From Anaerolineales bacterium (GTDB lineage: Bacteria; Chloroflexota; Anaerolineae; Anaerolineales; DRMV01), in the NCBI GenBank assembly GCA_015494815.1, contig WGAK01000037.1:1-5929 (forward strand): a stretch of DNA of 5,929 nt, given 5' to 3'. Of this stretch, positions 1-5,747 are shown piece after piece. The notes beneath the pieces were generated by a model that did not search any database, had not been told where the DNA came from, and was given only the letters and a program-made list of their open reading frames with translations. How positions within the stretch are numbered: position 1 is the stretch's first letter; each line of letters starts with the position of its first letter. Both the position numbers and the translations under genes were made by a program.

Positions 1-444
1 GTGCAGAAATTCCAAATTTGGCGATTGTGCGGTGCAAAGCCCCCACTCCCGGGCCAAAAATCGGCTTCGAACGGGGAAGCCTCTCCCACCGCGCATCAGT
101 TTTTGCGGCCAAAAAAGAGAGCGCCTCCCACTTCCAACTCATATTTGGAATTGCTGGCCCTGGTGGGTGACGGTTTCATCGTCGGAGACGCTCCCGCGCA
201 AGGGAGGGGGCGGATAAAGCAGGGGTGTGTCCCCGCAAGGCCGGGATGCTTGCTGGCAACTACGCCCTGCGTGCCTGGCGTCGTCTCGCACGCGCCCTGC
301 GCGAGAGGGCCGCGCGCAGTCCCTCCGAGGCGCCGTGCCCATACCCCCGCGTGGCGAACGAGCACCGGCGGTTCGCTTCCTTATGCTCGCGCCTGCCCGC
401 CCCTCGTGGGGCATCCCCATAGCGATTTCGCCGTTCGTCGCTGC
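1..444. other. Non-coding upstream region with inverted repeats and hairpins
   Basis: I see no supportable gene here. Open frames exist on both strands, but their translations are Arg/Pro/Ala-rich with no domain motif, and the longest + frame runs into the tRNA. The first 157 bases are more A/T-rich than the rest and contain a perfect palindrome CCAAATTTGG (12-21). The remainder is dense in short perfect hairpins: 63-68/76-81 (GGCTTC/GAAGCC), 191-195/202-206 (CTCCC/GGGAG), 222-225/231-234, 297-303/313-319 (CTGCGCG/CGCGCAG), 354-359/371-376 (GCGAAC/GTTCGC) and 399-403/408-412 (GCCCC/GGGGC, four-base loop). None is followed by a T-tract suitable for a + strand terminator. This may be decayed repeat sequence or the 3' flank of an upstream gene outside the window. 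Confidence 0.6.
4..156. repeat. Possible small element bounded by imperfect inverted repeats
   Basis: Bases 4-20, reverse-complemented, match bases 140-156 at 15 of 17 positions, including an uninterrupted 10-base match (8-17 against 143-152). The enclosed 153 bp are more A/T-rich than the surroundings, with A- and T-runs at 100-104 and 111-116. This is the layout of a MITE-like or dispersed palindromic repeat. No target-site duplication can be seen: only three bases lie to the left of the element and they do not match the right flank. There is no coding capacity. It could also be a chance pairing of A/T-rich words, because the left arm is itself partly palindromic. Confidence 0.35.
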
Positions 445-473
445 TTGACAGGCCCTGGCCTTGCTTCTATAAT
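445..473 (+). promoter_or_regulatory. Consensus sigma-70 promoter of tRNA-Leu
   Basis: A perfect -35 hexamer TTGACA (445-450) and a perfect -10 hexamer TATAAT (468-473) are separated by exactly 17 bases, the optimal spacing. Transcription would start near 480, leaving a leader of only about 8 bases before the tRNA at 488. A full-consensus promoter fits strong constitutive expression of a stable RNA. It is also the only clear promoter upstream of the lipoprotein gene at 633. Confidence 0.92.
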
Positions 474-487
474 TGAAGCGCCAATGT

Positions 488-574
488 GCGCTGGTGCTGG
501 AATTGGCAGACAGGCGTGCTTGAGGGGCACGTGCCCGTAAGGGCGTGCGGGTTCAACTCCCGCCCAGCGCACCA
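488..574 (+). tRNA. trnL: tRNA-Leu (anticodon GAG)
   Basis: The 87-base gene folds as a class II tRNA. The acceptor stem GCGCTGG (488-494) pairs with CCAGCGC (564-570), followed by discriminator A571 and an encoded CCA (572-574). The D-arm region carries the AATTGGCAGA pattern typical of bacterial tRNA-Leu. The anticodon stem CGTGC/GCACG (515-519/527-531) encloses loop TTGAGGG, placing anticodon GAG at 522-524, which reads the leucine codons CUC and CUU. The long variable arm pairs GCCC (533-536) with GGGC (541-544). The T-arm is GCGGG/CCCGC (547-551/559-563) with loop TTCAACT. Discriminator A and the long variable arm agree with leucine identity. It has its own promoter upstream and a terminator eight bases downstream. 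Confidence 0.97.
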
Positions 575-581
575 GGTCGTG

Positions 582-614
582 CAACCGCCCACTTCGGGCG
601 GTTGTTCCTTTTGT
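582..614 (+). terminator. Intrinsic terminator after tRNA-Leu
   Basis: A perfect 9-bp stem, CAACCGCCC (582-590) with GGGCGGTTG (596-604), encloses a five-base loop ACTTC. It is followed by a T-rich tract with two C interruptions and a terminal G (605-614). It lies eight bases past the tRNA CCA end. The interrupted T-tract may make termination incomplete. That matters because the next gene starts 18 bases later with no visible promoter of its own. Confidence 0.85.
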
Positions 615-632
615 CAACCGTGGAGGAACTCG

Positions 633-1925
633 ATGCGACAGTGGCTATGGCGCGCTTGGGTGGGCATGGTGGCCTTGGGATGGCTGGCCGCGTGCGCTTC
701 CCCACCGCAAGCGGCCCAACCGTCGGCCCCGGCACCGCGCGCCTCGCAGGTCGCGGTGCCGCCAACCGCACCCCCACCGCGCGCACCGACTTCCCCTGCA
801 ACGCCGTCGCCTACAGGCATGCCGTGCGTCATGGTGGCTCAGCCGGCCACGCCCCACGACGCGAGCGCGTATCTGCTGCCGCAGGACCATGTGCGAGGCT
901 CGGCCCAGGCGCCGGTGGTGCTGGTTGTGTACGCGGATTTCCAATGCCCCGGCTGTGCGGTCCTGGCCCAGGTACTGGCCCGCCTGCAGCAGGAGTTCGG
1001 CCCGCAAGTGGCCGTGGTGTACCGTCACTTCCCCCTGGCAGCGGACAACGACAAGGCCCTGCTGGCCGTGCAGGCCGCGGAAGCCGCCGCCCAGCAAGGT
1101 GCGTTTTGGGCCTTGCACGACGCGCTGTACACCCGCCAGGACGAATGGGCCGACTTGTCGCCCGACGCGTTCCGGGCCTGGCTGCGCACTACCGCCGAGG
1201 AACTGGGGCTTGACGCCGACCGCTTGCTGCGTGAGATGGACGACCCCGCGCGTGTCGCCCAGGCCCAGGCTGCCTGGGAGCAGGGACGGGCCGCCGGCCT
1301 GGCCGCCGTGCCGGTGGTGTTCGTCAATGGCCGACCTTACACCGGTCCGCCCGATTACGCGGGATTGCGCGCAGTGGTGGCCCTGGCCTTGCTGGCCCAG
1401 CGCCAGTTCGCGTCCTGTCCGCCGTGGGTCATCGAGCCCGGTCGGCTCTATCGGCTGACGCTGCAGACCGACCGCGGGCCGGTGGTTATGGCGCTCGATT
1501 CGTCCGAGGCGCCCCAGGCCGTCAACAGTCTGGTCTTCTTGGCCCAGCAGGGTTGGTTCGATGCCATGCCGGTTTATCGGGTGGAACCGGGGCAGGCCGT
1601 GTATTGGGGGGACCCTTCGGGAACGGGCTACGGCCACGCGGGATATTTCTTCGCCCTGGAATTGCAGCCCACCATGCGCTACGACGCGGCCGGGTGGGTG
1701 GGGCTGGTCAACGAAGGTCCCGATACCAACAGCAGTCGCTTTTTCATCACCCTGGGCCCCCGCCCCGCGTGGGACGGCCGCTTTACGCGCGTCGGACGGG
1801 TGGTGCAGGGCCTGGACATTCTGCAAGCCCTGCCCGCCTGGGACGGCCTGCAGCCGGGCGCGTCCGGCCCGCCGTTGGTGGCCCAACAGGCCCAGGTCCA
1901 GGCCCTCGCCGAGGGGGCGCCGTGA
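633..1925 (+). CDS. Lipoprotein fusing a DsbA-like thioredoxin domain to a cyclophilin-type PPIase domain
   Basis: The product is a 430-residue exported lipoprotein expected to act outside the cytoplasmic membrane in protein folding or disulfide chemistry. A short signal peptide ends in lipobox LAAC, with lipidated Cys21. A Pro/Ala/Thr-rich tether follows (about 22-62). Residues about 78-255 are a DsbA-like thioredoxin fold: the strand VVLVVYADF leads to active site CPGC (105-108), with the cis-proline loop at A225-V226-P227 and FVNG beyond. Residues about 268-403 are a cyclophilin: R316 matches the catalytic Arg, GDPSGTG (326-332) and GPDTNSSRFF (362-371) match family signatures. However, the usual catalytic Gln and the Gln before FF are replaced (Y324, R369), and the late His position is Phe384. 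Cys65 and Cys262 flank the redox domain and might pair. The start at 633 is chosen for GGAGG at 622-626 and the signal peptide; an earlier in-frame start at 486 would translate through the tRNA. Oxidase versus reductase or isomerase direction cannot be decided. Confidence 0.93.
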   Translation: MRQWLWRAWVGMVALGWLAACASPPQAAQPSAPAPRASQVAVPPTAPPPRAPTSPATPSPTGMPCVMVAQPATPHDASAYLLPQDHVRGSAQAPVVLVVYADFQCPGCAVLAQVLARLQQEFGPQVAVVYRHFPLAADNDKALLAVQAAEAAAQQGAFWALHDALYTRQDEWADLSPDAFRAWLRTTAEELGLDADRLLREMDDPARVAQAQAAWEQGRAAGLAAVPVVFVNGRPYTGPPDYAGLRAVVALALLAQRQFASCPPWVIEPGRLYRLTLQTDRGPVVMALDSSEAPQAVNSLVFLAQQGWFDAMPVYRVEPGQAVYWGDPSGTGYGHAGYFFALELQPTMRYDAAGWVGLVNEGPDTNSSRFFITLGPRPAWDGRFTRVGRVVQGLDILQALPAWDGLQPGASGPPLVAQQAQVQALAEGAP

Positions 1926-1935
1926 GGGGCGCGGC

Positions 1936-1944
1936 TGGTATAAT
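1936..1944 (+). promoter_or_regulatory. Extended -10 promoter ahead of the membrane-protein gene
   Basis: TGGTATAAT fits the extended -10 consensus TGnTATAAT, with the perfect -10 hexamer at 1939-1944. No recognisable -35 lies 17 bases upstream (1916-1921 is GGCGCC), which extended -10 promoters tolerate. It sits 11 bases after the lipoprotein stop. Transcription would start near 1951, giving a leader of about 24 bases that contains only the AGGAGG ribosome site (1964-1969). It probably starts a unit covering the next four genes. Confidence 0.72.
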
Positions 1945-1974
1945 CCCTCGCAACACGGTGCATAGGAGGCGTAC

Positions 1975-3093
1975 ATGACTTTGGGCACGCCGCGGACGCG
2001 TCTCGTCGGGGCGCGACTGCGTTTGCCGTTGGTGTTGTTGCATGTGGTGTTGTTGGTGGCCGCGGTGTTGGCCGGTTTGCAACGCATGGGTTGGTCTGTG
2101 TCCTGGCCGCCGGCCGCGTTCGCGGCCTATCACGGCCCTTTGATGACGGTGATGTTCTTCGGTGGGTTGATTGCCCTGGAGCGGGCCGTGGCGCTGGGCC
2201 GGTTGCCCCTGTATGCCGCCCCGGTGTTGCTGGGCTCGGCCGGCATCGTATGGCTGCTGGGCGCGCCCCTGGGCGTGGTGCAGGCCCTGGCCGCGCTGGG
2301 GGCCGCGGTGTTCGCGGTGGTGGCCTGGGTGATGGTGCAGCATCATCGTGCCCTTTACACCGAGACCATGGGCCTGGGCATCGTGGCTTTCGCCATCGGC
2401 ACCGCGTTGTGGGCCTGGGGGCACCCCCTGAGCCGGGTCATCTGGTGGTGGGTGGCCTTTTTCGTGCTCACCATTGCGGGTGAGCGCCTGGAGTTGGGGC
2501 GCTTGACCGGTGCCGCGCAGCGTTACGGCCACTTGTTCCGCGGCGGGCTGGTGTTGACGCTGGTGGGGCTGCTTTTGGCCGAGGTGTGGCCGCCCGGCGG
2601 CGTACGGCTGTACGCGTTGGGCACCCTGGTGCTGGGGCTGTGGCTGCTCAAATACGACATTGCCCGCTTCACCATTCGGCAGCCGGGCTTGCCGCGCTTC
2701 GCGGCCGCGTGTTTGCTCAGCGGCTATTTCTGGCTGATTTTGGGCGCGGCGGTTATCGTGGTGGTCGGGTTCGTGCAGGGCGGGTTGCTCTACGACGCGG
2801 CCCTGCACGCGGTGATGCTGGGCTTCGTGTTCGCGATGGTGTTCGGTCACGCGCCCATCATCTTTCCCGCGCTGTTGGGCCTGCCCATTCGCTTTCATCC
2901 CGCGTTGTACCTGCCCCTGGCCGTGCTGCACCTTTCGCTGCTGATGCGCTTTGCCGCGGATTTGCTGCACTCCCCGCTGGGACGGCGCTGGGGCGGTATG
3001 TTCAACGCCATCAGCATCGCCTTGTACTTCGGCATCATGGTGGTGGTGCGGGTGGTGGACATGCTCCGCGGCCGGCCCGCGCAAGCCGCGTAG
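1975..3093 (+). CDS. Twelve-helix NnrS-like integral membrane protein
   Basis: The product is a 372-residue polytopic membrane protein with about 12 hydrophobic segments: roughly 16-36, 53-74, 79-97, 101-121, 131-148, 154-171, 188-204, 210-227, 242-266, 273-301, 309-331 and 342-364. Histidines lie within or at the edges of several helices: YHGPLM (His53), LHAVMLGF (His278), GHAPIIFP (His292), His308 and His319. The helix 2 pattern HGPLM then GLIALERAV, and the HA..LGF...M..GHAPIIFPA block, recall the NnrS family, haem- and copper-associated proteins linked to nitric oxide metabolism in proteobacteria. The resemblance is from memory of motifs; no nitrogen-oxide or haem gene lies nearby, so function is unassigned. 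The ATG has AGGAGG five bases upstream. The stop is 20 bases before scpA, suggesting co-transcription. Confidence 0.88.
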   Translation: MTLGTPRTRLVGARLRLPLVLLHVVLLVAAVLAGLQRMGWSVSWPPAAFAAYHGPLMTVMFFGGLIALERAVALGRLPLYAAPVLLGSAGIVWLLGAPLGVVQALAALGAAVFAVVAWVMVQHHRALYTETMGLGIVAFAIGTALWAWGHPLSRVIWWWVAFFVLTIAGERLELGRLTGAAQRYGHLFRGGLVLTLVGLLLAEVWPPGGVRLYALGTLVLGLWLLKYDIARFTIRQPGLPRFAAACLLSGYFWLILGAAVIVVVGFVQGGLLYDAALHAVMLGFVFAMVFGHAPIIFPALLGLPIRFHPALYLPLAVLHLSLLMRFAADLLHSPLGRRWGGMFNAISIALYFGIMVVVRVVDMLRGRPAQAA

Positions 3094-3113
3094 GCCATCG
3101 GCGAGGCAGGGCC

Positions 3114-3890
3114 ATGACGGTTTCCATCTTGTCGCCCATTCGGCATTATCGGGTGCGTACCGAGGTCTTCGAAGGCCCGCTGGATTTGCTGTTGCAACTC
3201 ATCCAGCGCATGGAACTGGACATCACCCGCCTGGCCCTGGCCCGCATCACCGACCAGTACCTGGCCGAAGTGCGCGCGCTGGAGAATCGTTCCCCCGAGG
3301 AAATGTCCGCGTTTTTGAGCGTGGCCGCGCGGCTGCTCTACATCAAATCGCAGGCTTTGCTGCCCCGCCCGCCCGAACCCGAGCAGCCCGAGGAAGACGA
3401 CCCCGGCGAGGCCCTGCTGGAGCAGTTGCGCCGCTATCGGCGCTACAAGCGGGCCGCGGCCTGGTTGGCGCAGCGTCAGGCCCAGGGCCTGCGCACCGTG
3501 CCGCGGGTCGCGCCGCCACCGCCTGTGCCGCTAACCCCGCGGCTCGACCTGCGCGGCCTCACCGTGGCCGACCTGCACGCCGCAGCCCGGCGTTTGCTCT
3601 TGCCCCCGCCGCCTCAGCCTTTGGGCGTGACCCTGCAGCCGCCGCGCGTCACCGTGCGCGACAAAATCCGGGCGATTTTCGCGGCGCTGCGGCGTCGGGG
3701 ACGCACCTCGTTCTTCCGCCTGTTGCGCCGCCGCCCGCGGGCCGAAGTGCCCGTGACCTTCCTGGCCCTGCTGGAGTTGGTCAAGCGGCGTATCGTGCGG
3801 GTGCAGCAGCCGCATTTGTTCGCCGATATTACCGTCGAGGCCGCGGGTCCTTTGCCCGACAACACCGACTTGCCCACCGAGTTCGAGTGA
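3114..3890 (+). CDS. scpA: Segregation and condensation protein A (kleisin)
   Basis: ScpA is the kleisin subunit of the SMC-ScpAB complex. It bridges the SMC head and neck with the ScpB dimer to compact and segregate chromosomes on the nucleoid. The 258-residue product is of normal family length. Its N-terminal region carries the hallmark VFEGPLDLLLQLI (18-30), then DIT..ALARITDQYL (36-50) and FLSVAARLLYIKSQALLP (67-84), the SMC-neck-binding helical domain. An acidic, proline-rich linker follows (85-98), with another Pro-rich stretch around 130-170. The C-terminal winged helix that binds the SMC cap contains VTFLALLELVKRRIVRVQQ (214-232) and F.DI (236-239). An Arg-rich segment (193-209) precedes it. 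The start is ATG at 3114, with GAGG at 3103-3106 seven bases upstream. No scpB lies beside it in this window, although the two are often adjacent elsewhere. Confidence 0.95.
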   Translation: MTVSILSPIRHYRVRTEVFEGPLDLLLQLIQRMELDITRLALARITDQYLAEVRALENRSPEEMSAFLSVAARLLYIKSQALLPRPPEPEQPEEDDPGEALLEQLRRYRRYKRAAAWLAQRQAQGLRTVPRVAPPPPVPLTPRLDLRGLTVADLHAAARRLLLPPPPQPLGVTLQPPRVTVRDKIRAIFAALRRRGRTSFFRLLRRRPRAEVPVTFLALLELVKRRIVRVQQPHLFADITVEAAGPLPDNTDLPTEFE

Positions 3891-3937
3891 CGGCCGGCGG
3901 GCCTTGGCGGGCCCATTTCCGTTGCAGGAGGTGCCTT

Positions 3938-4711
3938 ATGCCCCGTTTCGTTGATTTGTCGGCCCCCATCGCGCCTTCGCCGCCGCAAACGCCGCCTTTC
4001 TTGCGCATCGAAATCGAATATCACGACCATCAGGCCGGCGCGGCTCAGGCCCAGGCGCTGCTGCGCGTGCCGCCCACGGTCTTCCGCCGGCAGGAGGGCT
4101 GGGCCACCGAGACCATCACCCGCTTAGGCACCCACGACAGCACGCACGTGGACGCGCCCTATCACTACAACCGCGTCATTCAAGGCAACCCCGCGCCCAC
4201 CATTGACGAGTTGCCCCTGGAGTGGTTCTTTCAGGATGGCGTGGTGCTGGACATGACTCACAAGGCCGACGGCGACCCCGTGACCGTGGCCGATGTGCAG
4301 CGCGAACTGGACCGTATCGGCTATCGCCTCAAGCCCCTGGACATCGTCCTGGTGCGCACGGGCCGCGATGCGTATTACGACGCGCCCGATTACCTGTTTC
4401 GGGGCCCCGGCGTGACGCCCGAGGCTACGGTGTGGCTGTATGAGCAGGGTGTGCGGGTCATGGGCATTGACGCCTGGGGCTGGGACGAGCCTTTAGACCG
4501 GCAGGCGCGTAAGGCGCTGGAAGCCGGGGGCGGGCCGGGCATCTTCTGGGCCGCGCACCAGGTGGATTTGCCCTACGCGCAAATCGAGCGTCTGGTCAAT
4601 CTGGCCGCGCTGCCGCCGTTTGGCTTCAAGGTGGCGTGTTTTCCGCTGAAAATTCGTCGCGGCAGCGCCGGCCCCGCGCGCGTGGTGGCCATCGTGCCCG
4701 ACGAAGCCTGA
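3938..4711 (+). CDS. Cyclase-family metal-dependent hydrolase (kynurenine formamidase-like fold)
   Basis: The 257-residue product belongs to the cyclase family (Pfam PF04199), soluble metal-dependent hydrolases that include bacterial kynurenine formamidase and isatin hydrolase. Starting at residue 4, FVDLSAPI is the usual N-terminal strand. The metal motif is GTHDSTHVDAPYHY (64-77), giving candidate ligands His66, His70, Asp72 and His76. Further conserved blocks are VLVRTG (137-142), VMGIDAWGWDEP (174-185), H207 with E217 in the AHQVDLPY..IE stretch, NLAALPPFGFKVACFP (221-236) and a closing SAGPARVVAIV. The GIDAWGWD block marks a subfamily whose substrate I do not know; cleavage of an amide or lactam is the family expectation. 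No tryptophan-degradation gene is nearby. AGGAGGT (3926-3932) lies five bases before ATG. The gene follows scpA by 47 bases and precedes the HD gene by 39. Confidence 0.92.
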   Translation: MPRFVDLSAPIAPSPPQTPPFLRIEIEYHDHQAGAAQAQALLRVPPTVFRRQEGWATETITRLGTHDSTHVDAPYHYNRVIQGNPAPTIDELPLEWFFQDGVVLDMTHKADGDPVTVADVQRELDRIGYRLKPLDIVLVRTGRDAYYDAPDYLFRGPGVTPEATVWLYEQGVRVMGIDAWGWDEPLDRQARKALEAGGGPGIFWAAHQVDLPYAQIERLVNLAALPPFGFKVACFPLKIRRGSAGPARVVAIVPDEA

Positions 4712-4750
4712 GCCATTGCCCGCGCGCCGGCCCCACTGGAGGTGTTCCCC

Positions 4751-5578
4751 ATGCGTAACCCTGATGCTCAAGCGACGACCGGCTTGTCCATCGCCGAACC
4801 CCGTTTTCGGGTGCATGTGCCCACGCGGCGCAATGCGCGCTTGCAAAAAGTCATGGCCGCGGTAGATGCTGACGCGGCGTTGTACGCCCTGTGGGTGGCG
4901 CAGAATGTCAACGCGGTCACCCGGCTGGGCATGTCGGACCACGGGCCTGTGCACATGCACCTGGTGGCCAATCTGGCCCTGCACCTGCTGCGGCTGCTGA
5001 TGAAGCGCGGGGTGCAGCCCTCGGCCGTCACCGACCACGGCCTGGAGCCCGACGACGCGGAGGTCATCGTCACCCTGGCCGCGCTGTTGCACGATGTGGG
5101 CATGAGCATCCACCGCAGCAATCACGAGGAATATAGCCTCATCATCGCGGACCGCAAGTTGCCCGCGCTGCTCGAACCGGCCTACCCCGACCCGGCCCGG
5201 CGGGCGCTGGTGCAAGCCGAGATTCTGCACGCCATCATTTCGCACCGCAAGGGCGGACGACCGCTCACTCTGGAAGCCGGTGTGGTGCGGGTGGCCGACG
5301 CGCTAGACATGGCCAAGGGACGCTCGCGCATCCCCTTCGAGCGGGGCGAGGTGAACATTCACTCGGTTTCGGCCATGGCCATCGAAGATGTGCAAATCGA
5401 GGAAGGTCAAGACAAGCCCATTCGGGTGCACATCTGGCTGCGCAACTCCGCGGGGATTTTTCAGGTGGATTCGCTGTTGAAGGAAAAACTCAAGGGCTCG
5501 GGTCTGGAGCCCTATGTCGAGGTGTTGGCCGAAACCGTGGGGCAAGAAGAGCCGTTGGTGCGCACCTTCCGCTTTTGA
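4751..5578 (+). CDS. HD-domain phosphohydrolase-like protein
   Basis: The 275-residue soluble protein belongs to the HD superfamily, mostly metal-dependent phosphohydrolases or nucleotidases. Candidate metal ligands appear in order: DHGPVHMH (63-70), ALLHDVGMSIH (111-121, HD pair His114-Asp115), NHEE (124-127), LHAIISHRKGG (159-169, His160 and His165) and RVADALDMAKGRSR (180-193, Asp183 and Asp186). The number of histidines exceeds a minimal HD site and would allow a two-metal centre, as in HD-GYP proteins, but the GYP signature is absent. Residues about 195-262 form a second module of alternating hydrophobic strands, including RNSAGIFQVDSLLKEKL (231-247); its role is unknown. I recall this architecture as strongly conserved and mostly uncharacterised in Chloroflexota and archaea. 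ATG at 4751 is preferred over GTG at 4742 because the GGAGGT ribosome site (4738-4743) overlaps that GTG and sits seven bases before the ATG. Confidence 0.92.
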   Translation: MRNPDAQATTGLSIAEPRFRVHVPTRRNARLQKVMAAVDADAALYALWVAQNVNAVTRLGMSDHGPVHMHLVANLALHLLRLLMKRGVQPSAVTDHGLEPDDAEVIVTLAALLHDVGMSIHRSNHEEYSLIIADRKLPALLEPAYPDPARRALVQAEILHAIISHRKGGRPLTLEAGVVRVADALDMAKGRSRIPFERGEVNIHSVSAMAIEDVQIEEGQDKPIRVHIWLRNSAGIFQVDSLLKEKLKGSGLEPYVEVLAETVGQEEPLVRTFRF

Positions 5579-5747
5579 CCGCGGCGGTTGCAGCCCCAGG
5601 CGCGGCCGGGCCCTTTCGCACCCGCCGCGCAGGGGCCATGCGAATGTTGCCGAAATCCGCGAACGGGCGGTCTTGGGGCGCAGAGCCTGAAGTGACTTTG
5701 GAGGCATGGGCGGGTTGGGGCTTGGAAGAACAGCCAACACCCCTGGC
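5579..5747. other. Non-coding region downstream of the HD gene
   Basis: No supportable gene is seen. Immediately after the stop, CGCGGCGG (5580-5587) can pair with CCGCCGCG (5622-5629) around a 34-base loop that contains a further GC-rich inverted repeat. No T-tract follows on the + strand, so it is not a canonical intrinsic terminator, though it might slow polymerase. A weaker inverted pair, GTTGG (5714-5718) with CCAAC (5734-5738), lies further on. Bases 5649-5666 resemble bases 53-74 at the other end of the window (GCC, A-run, TC, GC, GAACGGG). Confidence 0.55.

Noticed and set aside
1..540. Open frame of 179 codons beginning at GTG 1
   Set aside because: It runs through the promoter and into the tRNA, has no domain motif, and its Arg/Pro/Ala-rich translation is typical of chance frames in GC-rich DNA.
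486..632. Upstream in-frame start for the lipoprotein
   Set aside because: It would translate the whole tRNA and terminator and bury the signal peptide. ATG 633 has a good ribosome site and gives a proper lipobox at residue 21.
645..2087. 480-codon antisense frame opposite the lipoprotein gene
   Set aside because: It mirrors a clearly domain-bearing + strand gene. The translation is rich in His, Gln, Arg and Gly with no recognisable domain, as expected for a shadow frame.
1783..3084. 433-codon antisense frame opposite the membrane-protein gene
   Set aside because: Its low-complexity His/Gln/Arg-rich translation is the complement of hydrophobic codons in the real gene.
3899..3914. Hairpin GGGCC/GGCCC between scpA and the cyclase gene as a terminator
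   Set aside because: The stem is only five base pairs and no T-tract follows; close gene spacing favours co-transcription.
4742..4750. GTG start for the HD-domain gene
   Set aside because: It lies inside the GGAGGT ribosome site, which is correctly spaced for ATG 4751.
5580..5629. 8-bp stem after the HD gene as an intrinsic terminator
   Set aside because: The loop is 34 bases long and the downstream sequence is GC-rich without a T-tract.
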